Below, piece after piece: positions 10,103 to 18,034 of a DNA stretch of 37,836 nucleotides (positions are counted from its first letter, which is position 1; each line of letters opens with the position of its first letter). Source of the stretch: Nocardia mexicana NBRC 108244 (lineage in GTDB: Bacteria > Actinomycetota > Actinomycetes > Mycobacteriales > Mycobacteriaceae). The position numbers and the translations under genes are program-made. The DNA is taken from positions 1 to 37,836 of the forward strand of contig NZ_BDBV01000026.1 in the NCBI RefSeq assembly GCF_001613165.1. Direction: 5' to 3'. The notes beneath the pieces were generated by a model. It had not been told where the DNA came from, ran no database searches, and saw nothing but the letters and a program-made list of their open reading frames with translations.

Positions 10103-10696
10103 GTGCGACCCCCGGATCCGCGCACGGTGCGCAGTCGCGAGACCGCACTCGCATCGGCCCGAGAGTTGTTGATCGAGCAGGGCTTGGCCGGTCTGACGCA
10201 CAGTGCAGTCGCGGCGCGCAGCGGGGTCGGCCGGGCCACGCTGTACCGGCTCTGGCCGGAGCCGCCCGATCTGGTTCGCGCCACGGTGTCGCGGCACATC
10301 GCCCTGGCGCAGTCGCCGCCGACCGGCGATCTGCGCGCCGACCTCCTGACCGAACTCGCGGGCACGCACGCGATGCTGCACGAACCGGCCACCGAGCAGG
10401 CGATGCGCGTGCTGATCGAAAGAGCCGCCGTGGACCCGAAATTCGCGGAGGTCAAGGAGGCGCTGTACCGCTCCGGCACCCGGGTGGTGCGCGCGATCCT
10501 GACCGCTGCCGTCGCGCGCGCCGACCTGCCGAGCGAACTCGACATCGACATCGCCGTCGATCAACTGCACGGCCCGCTGTTCTTCCGGCGGTTGGTCGCC
10601 CACCGGACCTTCGACCTCGACTACGTGCAGCAGATCGTCGACGATTTCCTGCGCTGCCATTCCACGACACCTCGACATGAGCAAGGAACCCCGTGA
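10103..10696 (+). CDS. TetR-family transcriptional regulator
   Basis: Regulator of 197 residues starting at GTG 10103 with GTGAGGTGTT upstream. The helix-turn-helix is SAVAARSGVGRATLYRLWPE at about residues 34-53, preceded by ALASARELLIEQGLAGLT. The C-terminal segment with AHRTFDLDYVQQIVDDFLR resembles the TetR_C_11-type C-terminal domain. The next gene begins one base after its stop, so it is the first gene of a two-gene operon and probably controls the small membrane protein downstream. Confidence 0.9.
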   Translation: MRPPDPRTVRSRETALASARELLIEQGLAGLTHSAVAARSGVGRATLYRLWPEPPDLVRATVSRHIALAQSPPTGDLRADLLTELAGTHAMLHEPATEQAMRVLIERAAVDPKFAEVKEALYRSGTRVVRAILTAAVARADLPSELDIDIAVDQLHGPLFFRRLVAHRTFDLDYVQQIVDDFLRCHSTTPRHEQGTP

Positions 10697-10697
10697 C

Positions 10698-11132
10698 ATG
10701 GGCACGCTGATATCCGGAAGCCTTTCCGCCCCACGCATTCTCGTCGCACTCGTCGCGCTGGTCACGATGTTCGGTGCGCTGCTGGCCGATTTCGTCATCC
10801 CGGCGACCGCCTCGCAGCACATGCGCAACGACGCGTGGCCGCCGCACGCGAAATTCCATGACGCCCAGTACATCGTCATGTCGATCCTGCTCGGCGGCGT
10901 CGCGCTGACACTGCTGATGCTGCCGGGGGGCGATACCCGCTCCGTGTTGTGGACGGTCTGCGCGATCCTGGCCACGCCGTGGCTGGGCCTGCTGGCCGCA
11001 CTGCTGTTCCCCCGCACCGCGATCCACGATCCCGAGTTCGACAGCGAGTCGGTCCTCGGCCTGCATCCCCAGGTACTACTGGCCGCGATACTGCTGACGC
11101 TGCTGGTCGTCGCCGCCCTACTCGCCGCCTGA
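10698..11132 (+). CDS. Small four-helix membrane protein (DUF6640-like)
   Basis: Integral membrane protein of 144 residues with four hydrophobic segments: ILVALVALVTMFGALLADFV, YIVMSILLGGVALTLLMLPG, LWTVCAILATPWLGLLAALL and VLLAAILLTLLVVAALLAA. A loop with WPPHAKFHDAQ after the first helix resembles the DUF6640 family as I remember it; no enzymatic role is known. ATG 10698 is preferred over an ATG at 10677, which overlaps the TetR gene, because AAGGAA lies ten bases before it. It is coupled to the TetR gene and probably under its control. Confidence 0.75.
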   Translation: MGTLISGSLSAPRILVALVALVTMFGALLADFVIPATASQHMRNDAWPPHAKFHDAQYIVMSILLGGVALTLLMLPGGDTRSVLWTVCAILATPWLGLLAALLFPRTAIHDPEFDSESVLGLHPQVLLAAILLTLLVVAALLAA

Positions 11133-11220
11133 ACCGAGTCAGCCGAGCGTTCCACAGTCTCGCAGCATCCCTGGAGATCAGCACCGCTGCAGTCCGCCTG
11201 TCCCGCAACGCCGGACGAAC

Positions 11221-11580
11221 TCAGAACCGGGTGAAGCCGGTGAGTCCCGGTCGCACCGTCACCTCTCCCGCAGGCCCGGAACGCAGCCCGGCGAGCACCT
11301 CATCCGACATCTCACCGAATGTCTCGAACGACTGCACCGTGCAGTGCGCCATCACGCCCTGGATATACGGATCGGACATCTTCCAGTGCGCGAGTACGGC
11401 TTCGGAGTCGGGATAGAGCTGAAAGCTGTGCGCCAGGCCCCGCTCCTCGTCGACGAAGACCTGCACCATCAACTGCGGACCGTGCTCTTCGACGAATGCC
11501 ACCGCCTTCCGCACGGCCGCCTGAAACTCCTCGAGATGCCCGTCGGTGATCCGCATGGTGTTGTGAAACAGGATGCTCAT
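11221..11580 (-). CDS. ABM-like dimeric alpha/beta-barrel protein
   Basis: Protein of 119 residues resembling the antibiotic biosynthesis monooxygenase (ABM) dimeric alpha+beta barrel superfamily: an N-terminal strand (ILFHNTMRIT), an amphipathic helix (LEEFQAAVRKAVAFVEEHG), a paired strand (LMVQVFVDEERGLAHSFQLY) and a helix with DSEAVLAHWKMSDPYI. Such proteins include cofactor-free oxygenases and non-enzymatic stress proteins; the reaction cannot be named. ATG 11580 has CTAGGA just upstream. It is divergent from the large MFS fusion gene and convergent with the small membrane gene. No partner is evident. Confidence 0.7.
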   Translation of the reverse strand: MSILFHNTMRITDGHLEEFQAAVRKAVAFVEEHGPQLMVQVFVDEERGLAHSFQLYPDSEAVLAHWKMSDPYIQGVMAHCTVQSFETFGEMSDEVLAGLRSGPAGEVTVRPGLTGFTRF

Positions 11581-11660
11581 TCCTAGATCATCGAACCTCG
11601 AGCGCGGTTGAAGTCAAACGGAGGCCACCCCGCGTGACAGCGCGCCCCACACTCGATATA

Positions 11661-11675
11661 GTTAGCTGCAGCAAC
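11661..11675. promoter_or_regulatory. Palindrome upstream of the MFS fusion gene
   Basis: GTTAGCTGCAGCAAC is a nearly perfect 15-base palindrome in an AT-rich patch containing TTGTTTACTTTGCTCACTTAA, 113 bases before the MFS start. It lies in the divergent gap with the ABM-like gene. It is a candidate operator for an unlinked regulator, since no regulator gene is adjacent. Confidence 0.4.
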
Positions 11676-11787
11676 CAACTTGTTTACTTTGCTCACTTAA
11701 CCGAGAAACGTCGTTCGACGCGGCCGCGGTGTGCCCGGCGATTACCGCCCGGCCCACCGCTCGACCGCGTTCAGGAAAGAGAACCCC

Positions 11788-14460
11788 GTGGCCACAATCA
11801 CCGCGAGCGAGACCGCGCACGCTCCCGCGGCACCGCCGGAGGATGCGCCGATGACGCACCGGCAGATCATGGAGGCGCTGTCCGGGCTGCTGCTCGGCAT
11901 GTTCGCCGCGATCATCTCCTCCACGATCGTCTCCGCCGCGCTACCGAAGATCATCGGCACGCTGGGCGGCGGCCAGACCGCCTATACGTGGGTCGTCACG
12001 GCGGCGCTGCTCGCGATGACCGCCGCCACCCCGCTGTGGGGCAAGCTGGCCGATCTCTACAGCAAGAAGGCCCTGGTCCAGATCGCCCTGCTCATCTACA
12101 TCGCGGGATCGGTCGTGGCCGGGTTGTCACAGAACGCCGGAATGCTGATCGCGTGCCGCGCGGTGCAGGGCATCGGCGCGGGCGGACTCTCTGCGCTGGC
12201 GCAGATCGTGATGGCGGCGATGATCGCGCCTCGCGAACGCGGCCGCTACAGCGGCTATCTGGGCGCGGTCTTCGCCGTCGCCACGGTGGGCGGCCCGCTG
12301 CTCGGCGGCGTCATCACCGACACCAGCTGGCTCGGCTGGCGCTGGTGCTTCTACGTCGGCGTGCCGTTCGCGCTGATCGCCCTGGTGGTGCTGCAGAAGA
12401 CGCTGCACCTGCCGGTGCTCCGGCGCGAGGTGAAGGTGGACTGGCTCGGCGCGTTCCTCGTCACCGCGTCGGTGTGCCTGCTGCTCGTCTGGGTCAGCTT
12501 CGCCGGGAGCAAGTACGACTGGCTGTCCTGGCAGACCGCGGTCATGGTGGCGGGGTCCCTGGCGCTGGCGCTGTTGTTCGTGTTCGTGGAGCTGAAGGCC
12601 AGCGAGCCGATCGTGCCGATGCGGCTGTTCCGCAACCGGACCATCTCCCTCGCCTCGGCGGCGTCGCTCATGGTGGGCACGGCGATGTTCGCGGGCACCG
12701 TGTTCTTCAGCCAGTACTTCCAGCTGGCTCGGGGCAAGTCGCCGACCATGTCCGGCGTCATGACGATCCCGATGATCGCGGGCCTGTTCGTCGCCTCGAC
12801 GGTGTCCGGCCAGGTCATCACCCGGACCGGCCGCTGGAAGGCATGGCTGGTCTGCGGCGCCGCGCTGCTGACCGCGGGACTCGGGCTGCTGGGCAGCATC
12901 CGCTACGACACCGACTACTGGCTGGTCGCGCTGTACATGGCACTCATGGGCCTGGGCATCGGCATGATGATGCAAAACCTGGTGCTCTGCACGCAGAATC
13001 AGGTGGCCGCACAGGATCTCGGCGCCGCCAGCTCGCTGGTCAGCTTCTTCCGCTCGCTGGGCGGCGCGATCGGCGTCTCCGCGCTCGGTGCGATCATGGC
13101 CGGTCAGGTCCGCGACCACATCTCGGACGGACTGACCCGGCTGGGGCCCGGCGCCGCGCAGGCCATGGGCGGCGGCGCGGGCAGCGACCTACCCAATATG
13201 GCGGTGCTCCCGGCTCCGGTGCGCACCGTCGTCGAGGAGGCCTACGGCCACGGCATCGCCGACGTCTTCCTCTACGCGGCCCCGGTCGCGCTGATCGCCT
13301 TCCTGCTCACGCTGTTCATCAAGGAGGTGGCCCTGCGCACCAGCGCGGTGTCCGAGTCTGCCAACGCCGCTACGCCGGACCTGCTCGACGACACCACGCT
13401 GCACTCCCCTTCCGCCGATAACGTTCCGAGGCACGGGTTTTCGCCCTCCGGCAACGGCACCGCGGCGCACCGGCTTGCCGTCTCCGGCAACGGCGCGCCA
13501 GCGTACGAGCACCCACACACTGCTGCCGATGCCCTGGAGTACGGATACACGCAGTCGGGGAACGACATACAGGGCCAGGGGCGCTCGCAACCCGGCAATG
13601 ACGTTCCGCGGCAGGGCTATTCGCGATCCGGCGGCCCGACGCACGGCCGCCCGCCCTCTGGCGACGGTGTCCGCATGACCGGGTACGTGCCCACCGGCGA
13701 AGGCATTCCGGTACACGGCTACGTCAGCTCCGCCGACGGCGCGCCGCTGCCGGGAGCCGCGCTTACGCTGATCTCTCCGCAGGGCGGTCAGGTCGGCCGC
13801 GTTATCGCCTCGGAGGACGGCAGCTTCGCCGTCGACGCTCCGGCTCCCGGCCCCTTCGTGCTCATCGCCTCCGCCGACGGGTATCAGCCACAGGCGGCGC
13901 CGATCACGGTCGGCGGCAGCGCCCTCGGACACGACTTCCGACTCAGCGGGTTGAGCGGGCTGGCGGGGATGTTGCGCACCGCCGACGACGGCACACCCGT
14001 GGCGGACGCGGTCGTAATCGTCACCGACAGCCGCGGCGACGTGATGGCCGCGGGCGCATCCGGAGCCGACGGGAAATACGAACTGGCAGAGCTGGTTCCG
14101 GGACATGTGACGGTTGCCGTGAATGCCACCTCGTTCCAGCCGCTGGCCGTCTCCGCGGAAGTCCGGGGCCAGGGCATCACCCACCTCGATCTCGCGCTGC
14201 GTCGCGGGGCACGACTGCGGGGCACCGTCCACGCCCCGCAGGGCCCGCTGCCCGACGCCCGGGTCACCCTCATCGATGCGGGTGGCGCGGTGGTCGGCAC
14301 CGCCACCACCGCAGCCGACGGCACCTACGCCTTCACCAACATCGGCAACGGTGACTATATGGTGGTCGCCTCGGGTTACCCGGCGACCACCACCGCGGTC
14401 GCCCTCCACCCCGGCGAAGGTAACGCCCACGACATCGAGCTGACTTACCAGAGCGAATAG
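11788..14460 (+). CDS. DHA2-type MFS transporter fused to repeat linker and three CarboxypepD_reg-like domains
   Basis: Unusually long exporter of 890 residues. GTG 11788 (VATITASETAHAPAAPP) has AGGAAAGAGA upstream. Residues about 30-530 form a 14-helix drug:H+ antiporter: IISSTIVSAALPKIIGTLGG, GKLADLYSKKALVQ (motif A), CRAVQGIGAGGLSALAQ and FAVATVGGPLLGGVITDTSW (motif C). Residues 541-646 are about nine imperfect 12-residue repeats such as QPGNDVPRQGYS, PSGDGVRMTGYV and PTGEGIPVHGYV. Residues about 640-890 are three beta-sandwich domains of the carboxypeptidase regulatory-like type, each with a G-x-V-x(3-6)-G-x-P-x-x-x-A-x-V core and a G-x-Y or G-x-F turn (DGSFAV, DGKYEL, DGTYAF). With 14 helices the tail should be cytoplasmic, which is odd for a fold usually found outside the cell. 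The substrate is unknown. Confidence 0.92.
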   Translation: MATITASETAHAPAAPPEDAPMTHRQIMEALSGLLLGMFAAIISSTIVSAALPKIIGTLGGGQTAYTWVVTAALLAMTAATPLWGKLADLYSKKALVQIALLIYIAGSVVAGLSQNAGMLIACRAVQGIGAGGLSALAQIVMAAMIAPRERGRYSGYLGAVFAVATVGGPLLGGVITDTSWLGWRWCFYVGVPFALIALVVLQKTLHLPVLRREVKVDWLGAFLVTASVCLLLVWVSFAGSKYDWLSWQTAVMVAGSLALALLFVFVELKASEPIVPMRLFRNRTISLASAASLMVGTAMFAGTVFFSQYFQLARGKSPTMSGVMTIPMIAGLFVASTVSGQVITRTGRWKAWLVCGAALLTAGLGLLGSIRYDTDYWLVALYMALMGLGIGMMMQNLVLCTQNQVAAQDLGAASSLVSFFRSLGGAIGVSALGAIMAGQVRDHISDGLTRLGPGAAQAMGGGAGSDLPNMAVLPAPVRTVVEEAYGHGIADVFLYAAPVALIAFLLTLFIKEVALRTSAVSESANAATPDLLDDTTLHSPSADNVPRHGFSPSGNGTAAHRLAVSGNGAPAYEHPHTAADALEYGYTQSGNDIQGQGRSQPGNDVPRQGYSRSGGPTHGRPPSGDGVRMTGYVPTGEGIPVHGYVSSADGAPLPGAALTLISPQGGQVGRVIASEDGSFAVDAPAPGPFVLIASADGYQPQAAPITVGGSALGHDFRLSGLSGLAGMLRTADDGTPVADAVVIVTDSRGDVMAAGASGADGKYELAELVPGHVTVAVNATSFQPLAVSAEVRGQGITHLDLALRRGARLRGTVHAPQGPLPDARVTLIDAGGAVVGTATTAADGTYAFTNIGNGDYMVVASGYPATTTAVALHPGEGNAHDIELTYQSE
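13408..13725 (+). repeat. In-frame 36-bp (12-residue) repeats in the MFS fusion linker
   Basis: About nine imperfect 12-residue units, one of them only 10 residues, with consensus roughly (P/Q)SGN(G/D)-x-P-x-x-GY(S/V). The frame is kept because 36 is a multiple of three. They link the membrane part to the beta-sandwich domains. Confidence 0.7.
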
Positions 14461-14686
14461 GTCGCTGAAGGTTGCGGGGGACAGCGGGGCGCGGCGCAGC
14501 AGCGACTCCCGCAGCGCCGCTACGTAGGCGTCGAATCGCTCGGCGAATGAACCCTGCTGTCCCCCATGGACATTCAGAGGTATAACAGCACGTGCCTACC
14601 CAACCACCGCCATTGGACGCGAATCCCAGCAAGCTCGCTGTCACCCACACCGTCATTTCCGGCGCGCTTTCGGCGGGAATCGCCCA
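14461..14686. other. Gene-poor gap with a 14-bp inverted repeat
   Basis: Between the convergent MFS fusion and protease genes. GGGGGACAGCGGGG (14476-14489) and CCCTGCTGTCCCCC (14552-14565) form inverted arms with one mismatch. On the minus strand the DNA between them reads as plausible protein (SFAERFDAYVAALRESLLRR), which may be a gene remnant, but no start, stop or family could be assigned. Confidence 0.35.
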
Positions 14687-16183
14687 TCAGAGCGGCTGCC
14701 CGCAGTTGCGGCAGAACCTGTTGCCGGGCTCGGCTCGGGTGCCGCAGCCTCCGCAGAACGTTGCGTTCGTGGTCGGCAGCTGTTCGGTGGTTTCGGTACT
14801 CGAATGGACCGCCGCTGCACCAGCCTGCTCTGTCGCCGTAGCCGCACCGGCGGTCACCGGCTGTGCGGCACCGGAAAGCGGGACCGTCGACGGAACCCCG
14901 GAAGCCGGATTCACCTCCGGGACAACGCCTACCGACGGCGCCACGAGCGTGACGGCCGGTTCACGACGCCTGCGAATCCGCCTGCGCGCCAAGATCCCCA
15001 GCAGCAGTGCGATGACCACGGCGACGGCAGCACCACCACCGCCGATCAAGTACCAGAGCATATTTCGTTCGACCGGGTTGCCCCAGTCGCCGAACCTGTC
15101 GCGCATCTGTGCCGCCGACGTCTTCATCTCGGCCGCCTTCGCATGATCCGGCGACAGCGCCAGCGCCTTGTCGAAATCGGCGATCGCGGCGGTGTACCTG
15201 CCGTCGTAGAACGCGGTCAGACCCGCCCGGTAGGTGGTGTCCACCGGCCCCACGGCGGGCTGAACACCGTTGCGCTTCAGCAATTCCGACAATCCTGCCG
15301 CCGGCGAGATGAAGTTGAACGGCTGGGACTCACCGCGGACGGTGAAGCTGTTCACGCCGAGCACCCGGCCGTCGCTCCCCACCGTCGGACCACCGCTCAT
15401 CCCCGGCGACACGGCCGCGCTGATCTCGTACACCGGCACGCTGCCCTGCGTCTTCTTGGAGCTGATCGCGCCTTCCTTGTTCGACGGTTCGGCCGACCGG
15501 TCGGTCACCAGGTCGGTGCTCGCGGGGTAGCCGACCGCCATCACCTGGTCGCCGATCCTGACGTCGGCGTCGGTGGTGAGCTCGGCGGACGCGAGGGCGT
15601 GTGCCTCCACCTCCAACAGCGCCACATCACCCTGGCCGAGCGAGCGATAGTCGACCACCCGGGCGGGCAGCGGATCGGCTTTCCCGGAACCGAGTTGCAC
15701 CACCACCTGCAGATCGAGCGGCGAGCCTTTGGCGTCGCCCTCCACGGTCCAGTTCTTCGCCCCGAATTCGTAGAACTCCTCGGCACTCACCTGCGGGCGG
15801 CGCTCGTGCGCCTCCAGTGCGGCCATCTGAATGTAGCTGTCGCGGAAGGATTCCGCGCCCGGTCCGGTGTCGACGCAGTGCCCTGCCGTGGCGATATAGC
15901 CGTCCGGATCGACCACGAATCCGGTGCAGTTCGCGGTGAGCTCGTACGGATTTCCGTCGTTGAACACGTTGCCGAGCTCATCGAGAACGTAACCGCTGAC
16001 GCGCATATCGATGGAGGCGAGCGCGGGACGTATCACTGCGGAGGCCTTCTCCATCTGATTCGGCGGGTGCAGATCCGCGGGCGCGGTGCCGGTGCGCGCG
16101 GAACACGCGGTACCGGCGCCCACCACCAGCAGCGACATGGCCGAAGCCGCAGCGATTTTGGACCATGACCGAGAATGGGACAT
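14687..16183 (-). CDS. Membrane-anchored trypsin-like serine protease with TPR-like segment and C-terminal zinc ribbon
   Basis: Protein of 498 residues. ATG 16183 (MSHSRSWSKIAAASAMSLLV) has AGGAG upstream; a longer frame is open but unlikely. Order: signal peptide ending near GAGTACSA (imperfect lipobox); trypsin-like domain, about residues 45-305, with His102 in ATAGHC, Asp186 in QGDVALL and Ser263 in SPGMSGGP; a TPR-like helix pair, 317-360 (YRAGLTAFYDGRYTAAIADF); one TM helix, 376-400, followed by RRRIRRRR; a Pro/Ala/Thr-rich linker; and a zinc ribbon with Cys477, 480, 491 and 494 (FCGGCG...FCRNCG). The positive charges after the TM helix predict an extracytoplasmic protease and a cytoplasmic zinc ribbon. 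The triad is intact. The substrate is unknown. Confidence 0.9.
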   Translation of the reverse strand: MSHSRSWSKIAAASAMSLLVVGAGTACSARTGTAPADLHPPNQMEKASAVIRPALASIDMRVSGYVLDELGNVFNDGNPYELTANCTGFVVDPDGYIATAGHCVDTGPGAESFRDSYIQMAALEAHERRPQVSAEEFYEFGAKNWTVEGDAKGSPLDLQVVVQLGSGKADPLPARVVDYRSLGQGDVALLEVEAHALASAELTTDADVRIGDQVMAVGYPASTDLVTDRSAEPSNKEGAISSKKTQGSVPVYEISAAVSPGMSGGPTVGSDGRVLGVNSFTVRGESQPFNFISPAAGLSELLKRNGVQPAVGPVDTTYRAGLTAFYDGRYTAAIADFDKALALSPDHAKAAEMKTSAAQMRDRFGDWGNPVERNMLWYLIGGGGAAVAVVIALLLGILARRRIRRRREPAVTLVAPSVGVVPEVNPASGVPSTVPLSGAAQPVTAGAATATEQAGAAAVHSSTETTEQLPTTNATFCGGCGTRAEPGNRFCRNCGQPL

Positions 16184-16475
16184 GGGTACTCCTAGGGATG
16201 AATGAACAAGCAAGGCTTTCGCCGAGGTGCGGACACCATTGCGATGCAGCGGTGCCGAGGGCCGGTGTCGACCTGCACCTATGGTCACAGCGAATCGGCC
16301 GGGCCGGTACGCACCCTAGGTGGTGATGTATCCACCCCGGAGCGCACGGTTCGGTGCGAATCGCAGCCGCATCAGCCGTGGCACCTCGGGCGACCGGTCG
16401 GTCGCTTGCCCAATGCGAAGAGGCTGATTTCAGACAGTCGCCAGGCTGTTGCCAGCGATCTATTCGCGATAGAAT
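16184..16475. other. Divergent intergenic region, protease and DUF222 gene
   Basis: About 290 bases without a gene. It holds an imperfect palindrome GCGACCG-GT-CGGTCGC at 16390-16405 inside a larger GGGCGACC...GGTCGCTTGCCC context, possibly regulatory. Promoters for both flanking genes must lie here or at the SOS box. Confidence 0.4.
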
Positions 16476-16491
16476 TCGAACATACATTCGA
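16476..16491 (+). promoter_or_regulatory. LexA-type SOS box upstream of the DUF222-HNH gene
   Basis: TCGAACATACATTCGA differs at one position from the mycobacterial/actinobacterial LexA consensus TCGAAC-N4-GTTCGA. Several M. tuberculosis 13E12-family (DUF222-HNH) genes are known to carry such boxes, so position and family agree. It predicts induction by DNA damage. Confidence 0.7.
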
Positions 16492-16598
16492 GCGGAGTAG
16501 AAGGTGGGGAGCGGGCATCCGGCCCGCTGCACACCGCCACCACCACGCTGCTCGACCTGCCACTCACGCCGCTGACCGATGACGATGTCATCGATCTC

Positions 16599-17990
16599 AT
16601 GCGCGATGTGGAACGGTGCGCCCGAATGCTCACCGCGATGCAGCATCGGCTCCTGATCGAGGCCCGCGAACGTTGCATCCCCGCCCGCACCGGAGCGAAA
16701 TCACTGAAGAAGTTCCTGATGGAGACCCTGCGCCTGGCGAACGGCGACGCCGGAGCCCGCGTACACCAGGCCGAATGGGTCGGCGTATTTCACGACATGG
16801 CCGGTGAGCCCTTGAAACCCCCGCTGCCATGCGCCTCGAAAGCCCTTGCCTCCGGCGATATCTCGGCCGACCACGCCCGCGGTATCGCGACCGTCGTGAA
16901 CCGGATGCCCCGCGGAGTGTCGAGCGAGGACCGCGAGGCGGCCGAACAGATTCTCACCGAATTCGCCCGCTCCGGCTCCCCCGACGACATCGGCAAGATC
17001 GGCGACCGCATACTCGCCCACCTCGACCCCGACGGCCGCCTCACCACCGACAACGACCGGGCCCGCATGCGAGGCGTCACCCTGGGGCGGCAACGGCCCG
17101 ACGGCATGTCCCCGATCCGCGGGGAGATCGACCCGATCCTGCGCGCCCTGCTGGACCCGTTGCTGGCCAAGTACGCCCGCCCCGGGGTCTGCAATCCCGA
17201 AGACCCGGAAAGCCCCAGCACCGCCGTCGACAGCGCCGACCCGGCGCGGCTCGCCGATGCCGCACGGCGTGACCACCGCTCCACCGCGCAGCGCAACCAC
17301 GACGCACTCAGCGCGATCCTGTCCTCGGGCCTCCTCGCGGAGGAACTGGGGACACATCGCGGCCTGCCGGTAACGACCATCCTGACGCTGAAAATCGAAG
17401 ACCTGGAACAAATGTCGGGCGTGGCAACCACCGCCACCGGCGGCACCGTCCCCCTCGGCGACGCACTGAAACTCGCCGAACGCTCCCGCCCATACCTGGC
17501 CGTATTCGACCACGCGGGACTTCCACTCCACCTGGGCCGCACCAAACGACTGGCCTCCCGAAACCAGCGCCTGGCACTCATCGCCACCCTGAAGGGCTGC
17601 TCCCGCCCCGGCTGCGACGCACCCGCCAGCCTGGCGGCCGTGCACCACATCCTGGAATACCGCAACAACGGCACCACCGACATCGAGAACCTCACCCTCG
17701 CCTGCGACGCCTGCCACGCCCTGATCCACGACGGCCCGGGCGGCTGGAAAACCCGTGTGAAAGGCCCCAATTCACCCTACGCGGGCCGCGTCGCATGGCT
17801 CGCACCCCCACACATCGACCCCGACCAAATCCCCGAGGTCAACCACCGCCACCACGCCAACGAACTCTTCGCCGAAATCCTGGCCCGCATCCACCTCCGC
17901 AACACCCGCGAACGCGAAGAACACCTGCAATCGTGGCGCGCCCACAACGAGGCCCACCCCCAACGTCACCAACGGGGCGCAGCAGCCTAA
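16599..17990 (+). CDS. DUF222 domain HNH endonuclease (13E12 family)
   Basis: Protein of 463 residues from ATG 16599. A DUF222 domain covers the N-terminal two thirds (VERCARMLTAMQHRLLIEAR, GDISADHARGIATVVNRMP). A C-terminal HNH nuclease fold starts near residue 333: CSRPGCDAPASLAAVHHILE, then ENLTLACDACHALIHDG, with both CxxC-type zinc pairs, the HH pair and the final H in place. Members are multicopy in actinomycetes and often SOS-controlled; the role is unclear, with mobility or repair proposed. The true start is uncertain: the frame is open back to 16473 and the extra codons look genuine (LLDLPLTPLTDDDVIDLM) but contain no ATG, GTG or TTG. A GTG at 16504 is out of frame. The gene may use CTG or may have lost its start. 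Confidence 0.9.
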   Translation: MRDVERCARMLTAMQHRLLIEARERCIPARTGAKSLKKFLMETLRLANGDAGARVHQAEWVGVFHDMAGEPLKPPLPCASKALASGDISADHARGIATVVNRMPRGVSSEDREAAEQILTEFARSGSPDDIGKIGDRILAHLDPDGRLTTDNDRARMRGVTLGRQRPDGMSPIRGEIDPILRALLDPLLAKYARPGVCNPEDPESPSTAVDSADPARLADAARRDHRSTAQRNHDALSAILSSGLLAEELGTHRGLPVTTILTLKIEDLEQMSGVATTATGGTVPLGDALKLAERSRPYLAVFDHAGLPLHLGRTKRLASRNQRLALIATLKGCSRPGCDAPASLAAVHHILEYRNNGTTDIENLTLACDACHALIHDGPGGWKTRVKGPNSPYAGRVAWLAPPHIDPDQIPEVNHRHHANELFAEILARIHLRNTREREEHLQSWRAHNEAHPQRHQRGAAA

Positions 17991-18034
17991 CCCCCGACTG
18001 TAAACTTCAAGCCGCTCGCAACCGATCGCCGTCG

